NCBI GenBank assembly: GCA_020342235.1
Contig: CP073216.1
Location: 1,178,001 to 1,242,000 of the forward strand
From: Saccharomycopsis phalli
Taxonomy: Eukaryota; Ascomycota; Saccharomycetes; Ascoideales; Saccharomycopsidaceae
Length of the DNA: 64,000 nucleotides
Direction of reading: 5' to 3'
Shown here: positions 32,552-43,348 of the stretch, in pieces
How positions within the stretch are numbered: the stretch's first letter is position 1
Layout: every line of letters begins with the position of its first letter
Program-made: the position numbers and the translations under genes
Notes under the pieces: model-generated
Seen by the model: the letters and a program-made list of their open reading frames with translations, nothing else
Databases searched by the model: none
What the model was told of the DNA's origin: nothing

Positions 32552-34348
32552 GTAATTTGCGGTATTCAAAAGAAAAATCAACACATGGGCGTTTAATCTT
32601 AATTTGATATGTTGTAATTTGGTGTCTCTTTCTTTTGTTTAAGGAGGTCATCCTAACAGGGATCTCATAAGTTAAGGATAACTGAAGGTGTCGATGTCGA
32701 ATTCCTCTTCCATAGAGTGTGACAACGTTACAAACTTATGTTCGGATATTTAGTTGATTATAGATGAGTTTTGTACTATTATTAATCAGTATTATAATCA
32801 AGGAGTCAACACGGACGCTGCCAACTTTATACATATTTTTGGCAAAATTGATCTAGAATCTCAAGCGAATCATGAGTTGTCGGCTTTTCTAGTACATTGG
32901 AAATCATGGCGTCAGGTAACCTGCTTTAAGTGTGGTAAAAAGGGGCATGTCGAAAAGGATTGTTAGAAGATACTGAATGAGAAAGATGATGGTGACAAGC
33001 ATACATTATCGCAGAACAATCACTCATGGGTTGCATACAATGGGGTTGCGTCACGGTACCCTACGTATCTTGATAGAGGGGCATCGAAACATTTTGTGGC
33101 AAATAAGACACTTTTTGAATTCTTTGAGAATCATAATTTTCTGATTAAAAGTATTGGGGGTCTGTTGGCAATTACTGCAAAAGGTTGTATCCATATGGAT
33201 TTGGTTGGTGGGGGTACTATGCAATTGAAGGATGCATTTCTATACTCCGCACATTGTGAAGTTAATTTTTTGTCAGTTTCATGTGCAACTGACAATGGCG
33301 CTCTGTTCTTATATACTGGTCAGAAGTCTATTGATTGTGTTACAAAACAAGTAATTGCAATCAAAGAACCGGATACAGTATACTCTACAGGATACTAAGC
33401 TCCAATAATAAAGTTGTTGCTTTTAAAGGCGTTTCAAAAGATAATATTGAGACTTGGCGTCGGCGATTAGGACATCCTGGTACTGATGTTATGGAATATA
33501 TTTGTCGTGATCACCAAATGTTCCGATATTACAAGACAGCATTGCATGGGTGGTGCTCACTTGTGTATCAGGGACAATGGACATACTATGGTGATACAAG
33601 GATAAATACTCTTTGTAACAACATAGGATGACCACTGGAACGACTATATAAGGCTAGCTAGAACACTACCTAGGACATCTATCGTTTGAAAAACCTTTGG
33701 TTTAGATTCAATCATTCAATTTTAAAGGAACAACAAAATATATAGAGTCTATAATAAGAGCATCATAGTTATTAACTACCCTTATATTTAATAAACTCTG
33801 ACATATATTAATAAAGAACATGGTCTCTGGAATAGTAGCGATCATATCAGTACTTGTGATGAGTGCTCAGTAACTAAAACTATAGTAAGCATTCCAAAAC
33901 TGCAAACTACACAGCCCATACAACCACTCCAATTATTACATGTTGATATGTATGGACCGTTTAACTATAAGTTGCTGAATGAATCCAAGTATTTCTAACA
34001 CTGGTTGATCGCTATACAAAATGGACTCATGTGGTATGGATTAAGAACAAGTAAGAAAATACAGAGGCATTGACTCAGTTTATTGTCAACAGTGAAAGAC
34101 AATTTCAGAGTAAAGGATTACTGTACTGTGTTGGCATTGTTAGAACTGATAATGGAGGAGAGTTTGTAAACAAATCTCTCCATCAGTTCTTTGTATCAAA
34201 AGAAATTAGTCATGAGTTAACAGTTCTTTTTTATTCGTATCAGAATGGGGTGGCAGAACGCATGCATCGGACCATTCAAGAAAAGACAAGAGATATGACG
34301 CATGCGAGAAATGTTGTGCCGGTGGAACTATGGTCAGAAGCAGTATTG
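32552..34348 (+). mobile_element. Remnant of a Ty1/copia element (family F) internal region
   Basis: Gag end with a zinc knuckle (CFKCGKKGHVEKDC, about 32926-32966), a decayed protease site (LDRGASKHF), pre-integrase (WRRRLGHPG) and integrase pieces (HVDMYGPFN, RTDNGGEFV, NGVAERMHR). RT and RNase H are absent. Several breaks and an unexplained stretch (about 33640-33830) interrupt it. Clearly older than families A-D. A short relative of its gag start lies at 45199-45300. Confidence 0.8.
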
Positions 34349-34735
34349 ACTATCGTAATCTGGCGTTCCTCTCAATGACTTCCATATCTTACTATTGTAG
34401 ATATTCTTATTCTTGTTACTATACTCTAGCTATTTCCTGTCCTATTTATATTCTCTTCTGAGATGCCTTTAGTTATCTTAAACTTAGGAGATCCTTATCA
34501 GCACGATACTTCTAAGGTTATATGATCATGTTAGGATGACCTCCTTCAACAATGAGATCCTTATCAGAATAACCTTCTTCAACATTGTGTTGTAATTTGG
34601 AAAGTCTTTCCTTAGCTGACATCTTTGATAAACTGTTTGTATTAACTTATTTATCTTGTTGGTAAACTACTTACATTTTGTGGGCACACTGCCTCTTATT
34701 TATAGTCCTCTGAATAGCAACCTGGGATACTTCGT
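34349..34735 (-). repeat. LTR-F and LTR-A2 in reverse
   Basis: LTR-F 34349-34584, spacer TTG, LTR-A2 34588-34735 (its U3 is missing). This is a near-perfect inverted copy of 32090-32551 over the shared part, including the junction. Confidence 0.82.
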
Positions 34736-34753
34736 GTTGTGTTATGATGACTA

Positions 34754-35144
34754 TGTCGTAATCCCAACACAGATCCTTATGGCATCCATATCTACTGTTA
34801 TAGATAATTCATCTTCTTGTTACTATACTAGCTATTTCCTGTCCTATTTATATTCTTTCTGAGATGCCTTCAGTTATCTTTATCTCATGAGGTCATTATC
34901 AGTATGACCTCATATTATTATCAGTTCACTATTAGTATGGCCTGGTAACTTTATTAGATTGCTAATGCTATGGCCTCATACTGTTAATATACCATTAACA
35001 GAATGACATCATGGTACTAAAAGATTACTATTTCTCAATACCAGCTTATTTATTATGCATGATGTATTTCAGCATGCATTAGCTCTTTCAACACTTTCAA
35101 CAGGAAGATCTCCTTAATCTCTCAGATCTTCGACATCTTCAACA
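34754..35144 (-). repeat. LTR-F/G relative in reverse
   Basis: TGTCGTAATC to CTTCAACA; shares long parts with LTR-F (30160-30516) and, at its left end, LTR-G (37551-37759). The right end has an extra copy of the GGAGATCTTC-type repeat. Confidence 0.75.
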
Positions 35145-35159
35145 GATTACAATTTGAGG

Positions 35160-35316
35160 GTGCATATCCAAAGTCAAGCGAAGTTGTTATTCAGAGGACT
35201 ATAAATAAGAGGCAGCGTTCCCACAAAATGTAAGTAGTTTACCAACAAGATAAATAAACTAATACAAACAGTTTATCAATGATGTCAGTTAAAGAAGGAC
35301 TTTCTAAATCACAACA
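35160..35316 (+). repeat. Decayed LTR-A relative, 3' part
   Basis: Contains the ACTATAAATAAGAGG and GATGTCAGTTAAAGAAGG landmarks of the LTR-A end, with substitutions, and ends CACAACA. Confidence 0.75.
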
Positions 35317-36183
35317 CATTGAATGCATATATTTGATAAATTACAAATATCATTTATTTAAGGACTTTACGCTACAATACCTTAGAAATTTATATTAACT
35401 TGTCAGACTGCCACTCGCACCCACTCTATAACAGTCTCCTAAATAAGGTTCCACAATAGAGCCGAAATCATTGCTTCCTTTTCAGGATGTAAAGACATAC
35501 CGCTAAACAAAGGAATAGAAAACAGATGCCCAAACTGACTAAGAGTCATGGATCAAACTATTAATTTCTCATTCTATGATACAAGGGCTCTATACCTCAT
35601 CAACCAAGTTGGATTCAATGGCTCTTTTGAAGAGACAAAGAGAGACGTTACCTATAGAAATGATCCTACTTAAAAACTATTAGTAATCAAATGATAATCT
35701 AATATAGTTGGTGCGCTACTTACTGAAGTACGTCGACAAAGAAAAAAAATATCTGGGAAATGGTTCATCTTATATAGTAGTTTGGTTATTACCCGGAAAA
35801 GAAAATTTTTGCCTACAGTGCATGATGCATGCAATTCTAACTGAAATGCTATAATAATTAAGAAGTGGCGGCGTAATGAATCCACAAATAGATTAACGGT
35901 TGTTGACGATCTATGCACATCGCGGCAGAGCAGTGGCATTATCTATGAGATAAAATTATGTAGGCGAGTAGATAGACACATTGACTACCTTACAATTAGA
36001 CTGGAAGTCTAAATACTTGAGCAGGAAGGCGTTGACTACACTTTAATAATGACTACCATTTGTTGGGTAAAATCAGAGTTATTTATCAACAATGGAAATA
36101 TGTATATTAATATACATAAAAAAAATTTTTTTTAATTTTAAACAAACCCACCATTACTGTGGCTCGCAAAATACATTTTCAAA
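35317..36183. other. AT-rich stretch without recognised features
   Basis: No convincing coding frame, LTR end or RNA gene was seen. The longest frame (35670-35939, minus) has no recognisable domain and is probably chance. Confidence 0.5.
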
Positions 36184-36256
36184 TGGACGAGTTGGGAATC
36201 GAACCCAAGACCTCTCCCATGCTAAGGGAGCGCGCTACCAACTACGCCACACGCCC
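36184..36256 (-). tRNA. tRNA-Ala (AGC)
   Basis: On the minus strand GGGCGTGTGGCGTAG to CTCGTCCA, 73 nt. Anticodon stem CTCCC/GGGAG around TTAGCAT (anticodon AGC). T arm GGGTTCGATTCCC. No intron. It points away from tRNA-Val at 36960, and LTRs H and E fill the space between. Confidence 0.95.
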
Positions 36257-36271
36257 AATTTAACATGATTG

Positions 36272-36558
36272 TGTAACGGGAATTGGTCAGGATCATTGAG
36301 CACGTGCGAATTGTCACGTGCCAAGTTTAAAGTTGTGAATCCAGTCAAAGATATCGGGGTGAAAAGATATAAGCCTCCACAGTAGTGGCAAATATTACTA
36401 TATATAGCGCTTAATAAAAGGCGTGAAAAGGAGAAACTAAATCTGAGAAGAATTCTTGGAACATCCTACAACTTATACTGTGTAGTTTTACTAAGATTAA
36501 TTCGACTATTCAGCATAATAAGTGTTTTAACGAGAGTACTTGAACAATTCTCGTTACA
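36272..36558 (+). repeat. LTR-H (gypsy type)
   Basis: 287 bp, TGTAACGGGAATTGG to TCTCGTTACA. It starts 15 bp upstream of the tRNA-Ala 5' end. Flanks GATTG and AAACT do not match, so it may be a recombinant or an old copy. Confidence 0.82.
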
Positions 36559-36564
36559 AAACTT

Positions 36565-36946
36565 TGTAACGATAAAATATCGTTTACACTAGACACGTGG
36601 GATACACGTGTTGGTCACATGGTATGACACGTGAACATCACATGTCAACGTGCGGATAAGGGATGATGCCGATAGTGACGAGAAGGGAAATCAAAACACT
36701 GTTGAATGGAAGGACGAGTCAGGAAGAATCCCAAAAGGGATTTGAGGCAACCCTTAATTAAGGAAGTAACCCTGTCTCTGGAGTAATATAAATACAGAAG
36801 GAAATAGCTAATAAATCATCAAGTAACTTAGAGATATATTCTGAGATAACTTTACAACTTATATCTTGTAGTTAACAATACTTCATATTGTTAATTAGCC
36901 AGTTTATAAGTGATTGTAACGATACCACCAGGATTTTATCGTTACA
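36565..36946 (+). repeat. LTR-E (gypsy type), solo, with target duplication
   Basis: 382 bp, flanked by AACTT at 36560-36564 and 36947-36951. It ends 13 bp upstream of tRNA-Val. This is the intact parent-like copy of the LTR at 29569. Confidence 0.93.
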
Positions 36947-36959
36947 AACTTTAAATTAC

Positions 36960-37033
36960 GGTTTCATGGTCTAGTAGGTTATGGCATCTGCTTAACACGC
37001 AGAACGTCCCCAGTTCGATCCTGGGTGAAATCA
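36960..37033 (+). tRNA. tRNA-Val (AAC), copy 2
   Basis: Identical to the gene at 29964-30037, with the same downstream T run. It belongs to the copy of the duplicated block that keeps its target duplications. Confidence 0.95.
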
Positions 37034-37155
37034 TTTTTAGCATTTTTTTGTAGCGATTTAATATGTAGTGCATATGATTAACTCAATTGATGTTGACCGG
37101 AGAGTAAGAACAATAAATATACTGGAACTTGACTGATATCATACGTGATACGAAG

Positions 37156-37512
37156 TGTCGTAAGCTAGCGTTTCTCTCAATGGCTTTCATATCTTACTAT
37201 TGTAGATATTCTTATTCTTGTTACTATACTAACTATTTCCTGTTCTATTTATATTCTTTCTGAGATGCCTTCAGTTATCTTTATCTCATGACATCATTAT
37301 TAGTATGACCTCATATTATTATCAGTTCACTATTAGTATGACCTGATAACTTTATTAGATTGCTAATACTATGACCTCATACTCTTAATATACCATAAAC
37401 AGTATGATATCATGATACTGAAGGATTGCTATTTCTCAATACCAGCTTATTTATCATGCATGATGTATTTCACCATGCATTAACTCCTTCAACACTTTCA
37501 GCACTTTCAACA
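37156..37512 (-). repeat. LTR-F, solo, with target duplication
   Basis: 357 bp, flanked by CGAAG at 37151-37155 and 37513-37517. No internal sequence. Confidence 0.92.
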
Positions 37513-37517
37513 CGAAG

Positions 37518-38825
37518 ACTAGGCAACATTGGAAGCATGGACGCCAATTCTATCGTAATCTAGCAGATCCTTATGGCATCCATATCTACTGTTATAGATA
37601 ATTCATCTTCTTGTTACTATTCTAGTTATTTTCTGTCCTATTTATATTATTCTCTAAGATGCATTCAGTTATCCTTAACTTCAGATGTCTGTACCGGTGA
37701 TCTCCTTAATTTATGAGATCCCCAATAGGACGATCTTCTTAATCTCTTAGATCTTCGACATCTTCAACAAATCCATGACGACGCATAGTATGGCTCTGCC
37801 CCCGCCGAGTGAACACGTATATGTGAGAGATACAGGTATAAAAGATAGTAGCCTAGACTTGAGGATCTTTAGTTCAAAATATATATAGTTTACATCTGTA
37901 AGATAGCCTGTGTAATGAAGAAGATAAAAGGGTTACCCTAAAAATTTATCTACCGTCTGTTTGGTTCTTAGGAAATGGACTTGGCTAGACCATTTCCTCT
38001 ACACGATAACACTACATCTTCTTCATGACCTCTGATCATTGTCAAGGTCTTCATTGTTCTCCTTGAAACGTTGTTTTCTTTCTTTTTTTCTTTCTTTTTC
38101 TGTTATGCTTGCTTTTTGACCCAGTCTCCTAGTCAAAGGCAATGGTCTAGGCAAGTCCATTCCCTTAGACTAAAGAATGTGTCTTACCTTCTCCAGATAT
38201 AAATAGTCAGACTATTCTCTGAATATTCAAGCGAATATATTTTAGCTATTTTACCAACTTCGTATCCTAGTTACTATATTACAGCCTGGCACTACCATTA
38301 CTACCGCATATCTTATTTGTTGAAGATGTCGAAGATCCTAGAGATTAAGGAAATTGTCCTGTTGAAGATCTGAGAGATTAAGGAGATCGCCCTATTGGGG
38401 ATCTCATAAATTAAGGAGATGTGTTGAAAGTATTGAAGGAGCTAATGCATGTTGAAATACATCATGCATGATAAATAATGTTGAAGATGTCGAAGATCTG
38501 AGAGATTAAATGTTGAAGATGTTGAAGATGTCGAAGATCCTAGAGATTAAGGAGATTGTCCGGTTGAAGATCTGAGAGATTAAGGAGATCGCCCTATTGG
38601 GGATCTCATAAATCAAGGAGATGGACAGTGGGGTCATACATTAAGGAGATCACCGGTACAGACATATGAAGTTAAGGATAACTGAATGCATCTTAAAGAA
38701 TAATATAAATAGGACAGAAAATAGCTAGAATAGTAACAAGAAGATGAATTATCTATAACAGTAGATATGGATGCCATAAGGATCTGCTAGATTACGACAT
38801 TATTGAGCTCACTGGTTCGGGCATG
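37518..38825 (+). repeat. Old LTR-C split by three other LTRs
   Basis: Pieces of LTR-C (37518-37550, 37760-37910, 38289-38317, 38805-38825) are separated by three insertions. LTR-G in reverse is at 37551-37759 (near-matching flanks AATTC/AATCC). LTR-I is at 37911-38283, TGTAATGAAG to ATATTACA with GCCTG on both sides. A longer LTR-G is at 38318-38799, with TTATT on both sides and several internal repeats of GAAGATCTGAGAGATTAAGG. Confidence 0.82.
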
Positions 38826-38842
38826 TGCCTACCAAGTAGATA

Positions 38843-39250
38843 ATAATAATAATATGTTTATTTACTTCTATAGCTATACTTGGCTCCCCAGGAGGGTAAG
38901 ATTGATATTTCACCGTCTAAAAAACTAAGGACGGCGCCGCTAATTTTGGAGTCGAGAGAAAACCCTTTGAATGGGGATAAAAACTTTTGACTTGATCTTT
39001 AAGGAACTATTGATAAGAGATGACTCAGAAGGAGCTATGGAGTCTCGCCCCCGGAGGAACTACCTGCCCGGCCGCCCTTCTTGTGGTGCTGTAAAAAGAA
39101 AAGGAATCTACCCATCCAGCACTAACGTGTAGAATCCTATAAGAGAATGAGTTGATTTGCGTCTGTGAAGAGGCGGCGAATCTGCGCTCTGGTCATAAGG
39201 CCTTCGCCGATTGTTTCCTGAGTTCGGAATTCCTCTAAGCATGGACATGA
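38843..39250 (-). mobile_element. LINE 3' end, 5'-truncated (LINE copy 3)
   Basis: 408 bp in reverse, with an ATTATTATTAT-type tail at its left end. Flanked by the 13-bp duplication TACCAAGTAGATA at 38830-38842 and 39251-39263. It matches the 3' end of the LINE at 47443-48568 and holds only the last codons and the 3' untranslated part. It landed in an LTR-B remnant (39251-39298). Confidence 0.88.
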
Positions 39251-39319
39251 TACCAAGTAGATATGGAAGCCGTACAAAGAGAAGCTAGATTACAATAGTT
39301 ACGAGACCAATAACTCTGA

Positions 39320-39525
39320 TAGAATAAGTACATTGTAACAATGTACGTCACTTTCCCTGGGGGATTTTATTCACAGTTTTTCCTCAACGGGATCATTCCT
39401 TTATAGGACTCTCACCCTGTGACTTTATTAGGTGAAACTTGCGCATCACATGTTACTTCATATCGTGATATGCACGTGCCACGCATATACCGGAGAGAAG
39501 GTACCGGGAATTGCCTGTCACGAAA
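39320..39525 (-). repeat. Decayed LTR-D relative (D4)
   Basis: Retains the right-hand landmarks of LTR-D (GCACGTGCCACGCATATACC, GAAGGTACCGGGAATTGCC) just upstream of LTR D3. The left end is unclear. Confidence 0.6.
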
Positions 39526-39532
39526 ATCCTTC

Positions 39533-39973
39533 TGTAATATTCAATATCCTAAATCGTCAGGATATTCAGTATTACCTCAATAAAATACTATTCCGAGGGG
39601 ATAGAAGAAGCTTACAATAATGTTTGTTATAATAAGCTAAGATGGAATTTCTCCCAAAGTCAGTTGAGCTTATAGCAGGTTTCCCAGCTATTTATATTAT
39701 TCTATATGGTGGAGGTGTTCCATTGTCTTGTGTCTGGTGGAGGCGTAAGAATCCTTTTTAGGACGGTCTCGACCTTCTTTTATCCTTAATAGGAAAGAGT
39801 ATGTCTGACTCTTGGTGCAATGTAACTTAAAGATGTATCCTCGTAGGGCCTAGACCTTGTTCTAGGACTCAAGGTCTTCTTCATGTTGTTCATTGCCTGT
39901 TGTATGCCTTCACGTGCCATTCACGTGTACCTTCTATGTACCAAAGGAGAGGTACCGGGGATTGCCCGTTACA
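39533..39973 (-). repeat. LTR-D3 (gypsy type) upstream of tRNA-Pro
   Basis: About 441 bp, TGTAATATTC to GCCCGTTACA. CCTTC occurs at 39528-39532 and at 39976-39980, a likely target duplication if the LTR end is shifted by two bases. It ends 13 bp before the tRNA-Pro 5' end. Confidence 0.82.
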
Positions 39974-39986
39974 CACCTTCATACAA

Positions 39987-40100
39987 GGCGGCGTGGTCTA
40001 GTGGTATGATTCTCGCTTTGGGTAAGCGAACCTGTTAAACACAGGTATAACTTCATTACAAGCATGTGAGAGGCCCAGGGTTCAATTCCCTGCTCCGCCC
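39987..40100 (+). tRNA. tRNA-Pro (TGG) with intron, copy 1
   Basis: 114 nt including a 42-nt intron after position 37. Starts GGCGGCGTGGTCTAGTGG, anticodon stem CTCGC, loop TTTGGG (anticodon TGG), intron TAAGCGAACC...TTACAAGCA, then T and GTGAG. T arm GGGTTCAATTCCC. Discriminator C, then a T run. Position 6:67 is C-T, unpaired; yeast tRNA-Pro is known to be unpaired there too. Nearly identical to the inverted copy at 45826. Confidence 0.94.
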
Positions 40101-40454
40101 TTTTTTGTTTAAATTGTAAAATAAATTCTTATTCGATATTAACCAAAAATTATAGTTATTTTGAAGAATTGGATATAAATACGTAATAATGAATTGATTA
40201 ACTATTATTTGACCGGCATGAAAGGGTGGATTTTTATCATAATAGTTGTTTTACTGACACACTCCTCGATATGCTTATTAAGGTTTGTATCTATCTCATT
40301 TAATCAGACGATCTTACCACGAAAGAAAGGTACATTTAAAGGAAAATGCTATTCTACTACACACTATAAATATCATCAAGCAAAACCCACCACGTCATCT
40401 TAAACTTTTAAGTATTGACTACGAAATCCTGGTTTCATTTGATACACTGGATGT

Positions 40455-41921
40455 TCAGCTTTTATCATGCTCTAACAAGGAATATTGGCTCAACAAAATG
40501 CAATCACCACCGCGTTCTCCATCCAATGCATACTTTAAAAATAGGCCATTACTGGTGACTATCACTACCTCCAACATATTTCTACTACCGCCCTGATCGG
40601 TACTACTAGGAAGTAAGTCTGAGTCTCTAGAATTGAGATAATTGATCGCAACTATCGATTTAGTACCATTCGAGGCAGGGATCTTAAGTGACGCAAAATG
40701 GCGGATTGGTTTTAATACAGAAGACATTCGTTTTGGCAAGTATATGCCCATAGTTTCGGCAGCACGTCGGCCAAGTGATTGAGAAGATTTCCGAATTAAT
40801 CTACCGACTGATCGACGCGTCTGATCAATGATCGGCTCGACTTTCTTGTCCTCCTCTACTGAGTCATTGGGGAAACTTTGCAACTCGGCCGATGTTGTCT
40901 CGCTAGGCAACGGGCCTACTAGATCATTCTTCTCATATTCGTCTTCATCGTCTTCATCCTCATCTTCCTCGCTGTCCTCATTCACTTCCATGGGCTCGTC
41001 GTCGCTTACTATATCTTTACCGGGCTTACCCGGCTTGTCATCATTCTTCGGGAGACAAACTTGAAACTCGTCGCTCAATTTGAAGATATGAACAGTTTCT
41101 GTAGCTGAACTGGCAGTGAGAAACTTGTTATCTCTGCTGAAACTCAAACTGTATATCTTGGTACCATAAGTTCCACGACGAAACTGGAATAATTTCAATC
41201 CGGTCTCGATATCAAATACTCGGATAATTGTACCTTTTATGGAAGCTGTGGCAAGTAATAATCCATTAGAACTAAGAGCTATAGCTGCCAACGCGGCCTT
41301 GTGAGCCTCAATGACACAGTACGGCTGTAACGTCTTAACATTGAATACAATCACATCTCCCGCACGTGATGCCAATGAGGTTTGGGTTTCTGAGTTATCA
41401 ACGTTTTGGGGCGATGGGTAGGCCAAATAGTTGTTCTCGATGATAGGAGAGAGTGCCACTAATCCGTATGGATTAGGAAGCGTCTCGAGGCTATGAAGGA
41501 GGCGCATTGTGCTTGTCTCATAGATGTATATTTGGTCCTCAAGTACAACCACAACACGGTCTTTGTTGAGTTTGACGCTCAAGATGGAGCCGGGGAATGT
41601 CAACTCACAAATTGTGGCCTGTTTCTTTGTATTCACAATCTTAAGACGGCGCGGAGACATGCTCGGCAGCTCTCCAATTCCCACTATTGCCACAAGGGAT
41701 GTCACATAGAGCATCTCGACCAAGCCGACAGAACTGATGCTCCTGGAATAAAATTTGCCAAAGGGGTCACAGCTGAAAATCTTATACCCCTTAGACGTTC
41801 CCACCGAGACGCATGTGCTGTCCTGGTTGAAATTAATGAAATTAATGGATTCGTCACTTTCCTGTTGCATACAAACAGTAGGGGCGCCAAATTGTTTTCG
41901 TATATGATCACGTGTCAACAT
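40455..41921 (-). CDS. ATG18: Atg18-family PROPPIN, PI3P/PI(3,5)P2-binding beta-propeller
   Basis: 488 residues, close to the 500 of S. cerevisiae Atg18. WD40-like propeller from about residue 25. The lipid-binding FRRG motif stands at residues 247-250 in the usual setting KLFQFRRGTYGTKIYSL. A long acidic insert (about 295-330, DSEEDEDEDDEDEYE) lies in the loop that varies between PROPPINs. The last blade ends near 470 with VVIVTSNGLFLKYAL. Known role: with Atg2 it works in autophagosome growth at the isolation membrane, and it controls vacuole fission with Fab1 lipid. The insert and size favour Atg18 over Hsv2 or Atg21, though Atg21 cannot be fully excluded. Start: the only ATG ahead of the propeller. 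Two CACGTG boxes lie at and just upstream of the start, and a LINE tail begins about 60 bp upstream. No host gene is close on either side. Confidence 0.9.
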   Translation of the reverse strand: MLTRDHIRKQFGAPTVCMQQESDESINFINFNQDSTCVSVGTSKGYKIFSCDPFGKFYSRSISSVGLVEMLYVTSLVAIVGIGELPSMSPRRLKIVNTKKQATICELTFPGSILSVKLNKDRVVVVLEDQIYIYETSTMRLLHSLETLPNPYGLVALSPIIENNYLAYPSPQNVDNSETQTSLASRAGDVIVFNVKTLQPYCVIEAHKAALAAIALSSNGLLLATASIKGTIIRVFDIETGLKLFQFRRGTYGTKIYSLSFSRDNKFLTASSATETVHIFKLSDEFQVCLPKNDDKPGKPGKDIVSDDEPMEVNEDSEEDEDEDDEDEYEKNDLVGPLPSETTSAELQSFPNDSVEEDKKVEPIIDQTRRSVGRLIRKSSQSLGRRAAETMGIYLPKRMSSVLKPIRHFASLKIPASNGTKSIVAINYLNSRDSDLLPSSTDQGGSRNMLEVVIVTSNGLFLKYALDGERGGDCILLSQYSLLEHDKS

Positions 41922-41979
41922 TCACACCCACGTGACTTATCAGAAAATTGAGAGGCAATTGGTGCAATGGGGATCCCAG

Positions 41980-42232
41980 TATAAATATCTATTTTATTTA
42001 AGGCTAAAGCCATACAAGGCTCCCCGAGAGTAGATTGTCATTTCACTGTCTAAAAACTAAGTATGGTGCCGCTATGTAGGATTCGAGAGGAAACCTTTCG
42101 AATGGTGATAAAAACTTTTGACTGGGTCGTAAGAAAGAATCTTAAGAGTAATGATTTAGAAAAAGTTATGGGGTCTCGCACCCGGAGGGGTCTACATTCC
42201 CGCTTGTCCTTTTTGCTGACTTAAATATTTTT
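41980..42232 (-). mobile_element. Diverged LINE 3' end (LINE copy 4)
   Basis: Shares with the copies at 38843 and 47443 the blocks CAAGGCTCCCC, TTTCACTGTCTAAAAACTAAG, GATAAAAACTTTTGACT and GGGGTCTCGC. The ends are unclear and no target duplication was found. It lies in the upstream region of ATG18. Confidence 0.75.
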
Positions 42233-43335
42233 GCGTTAAATTGATAATATGTGGTTGTATGAATCAAATTTAGGCCGCAAACAATTAAGGCCATACGCGA
42301 TCTAGGTAAAAGACACTGACTGTATCATTGTAAATTAACTTTCAAAACGTATATTATAGCCTTAAGCTAGTCTCGAGACGCTTAATACTACAGAATTTTT
42401 TCTAGAACTATGGCCGTATACTCAATCGTGATATACCCGAGCACACATGGTTTCTAGGAAAATAGAGACATATCGATCATAATTTTTATGACAGCTTATC
42501 TTCCGTAATAATAATATTCCTCCAATTACATCGATTATCTATATACACGCTCTAACCGGTTTCTGAGTGGATATAATGTCAACTGTCTTATTTTTTTAGT
42601 AAGAGGCAAGAACAACATATCAAAACAGTCCAGAAAGAGATGTAGGAGGTACTACCAGCTCTCGTACCGTTATAAACATACTCCGATACTATATTGTTAG
42701 TATACCAGAAATAAACAAGAAGGCAGCCATACGCTTCCATCAGAGATCTTGGTGATAATGGTATGTCTCATTCGATATAAATACCGTCCGAAGTAGCAAA
42801 TATTATTTTTAGCATCATCTGGAAATCCGTCGTAGTACCTTATACTTGAAGGTCTATACATACCCAGGCAGATTATCACAGCTAGCTCATTTGGTAATTA
42901 ATATCTGTCATTATGAATAAATTCAACACGGTAATCAATTAGCATCACAATGACTTTCCCAAAGACAAGCAAAAAAAACAGCTGACAAAATCTATGTTAA
43001 ATAATGTGATGGAATCCGGTGAGATCGAATCCATTCCTATCATATTATAAAACAATTAAGGTTTTGTAATTGTGAATATACTTTTGTTCATTATATTCCT
43101 CTTAAGTAACATGCAACAGGAAAGAAATATTCAGCACCTTTTATACTATTACCCAATAACCACGTGACCTCATTTTGACGCTAAAATTCTCTTACTACTC
43201 TAAGATTTGAGTTATTGACATGCCAGAGAGATCTGTTGGAATCATCTGATGAAAATTTTTAACTAGTATACGTTTTGAATGCTATATGTAAGGTCAATTT
43301 GTAACCGGATAGTTCTGCTTACAAAGAACTACTAG
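42233..43335. other. AT-rich intergenic stretch
   Basis: No coding frame, RNA gene or LTR recognised. The short frame at 42697-42879 (minus) has no visible domain. Confidence 0.5.
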
Positions 43336-43348
43336 TATACAATCATAT

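Noticed and set aside
35670-35939. 89-codon frame between LTR remnants
   Set aside because: No domain, odd composition, and no ATG context or conserved neighbour.
39432-39620. 62-codon frame upstream of tRNA-Pro
   Set aside because: Lies across two gypsy LTR remnants and has no domain.
41493-41951. Frame antisense to the ATG18 start
   Set aside because: Shadow of the ATG18 coding strand, no recognisable domain.
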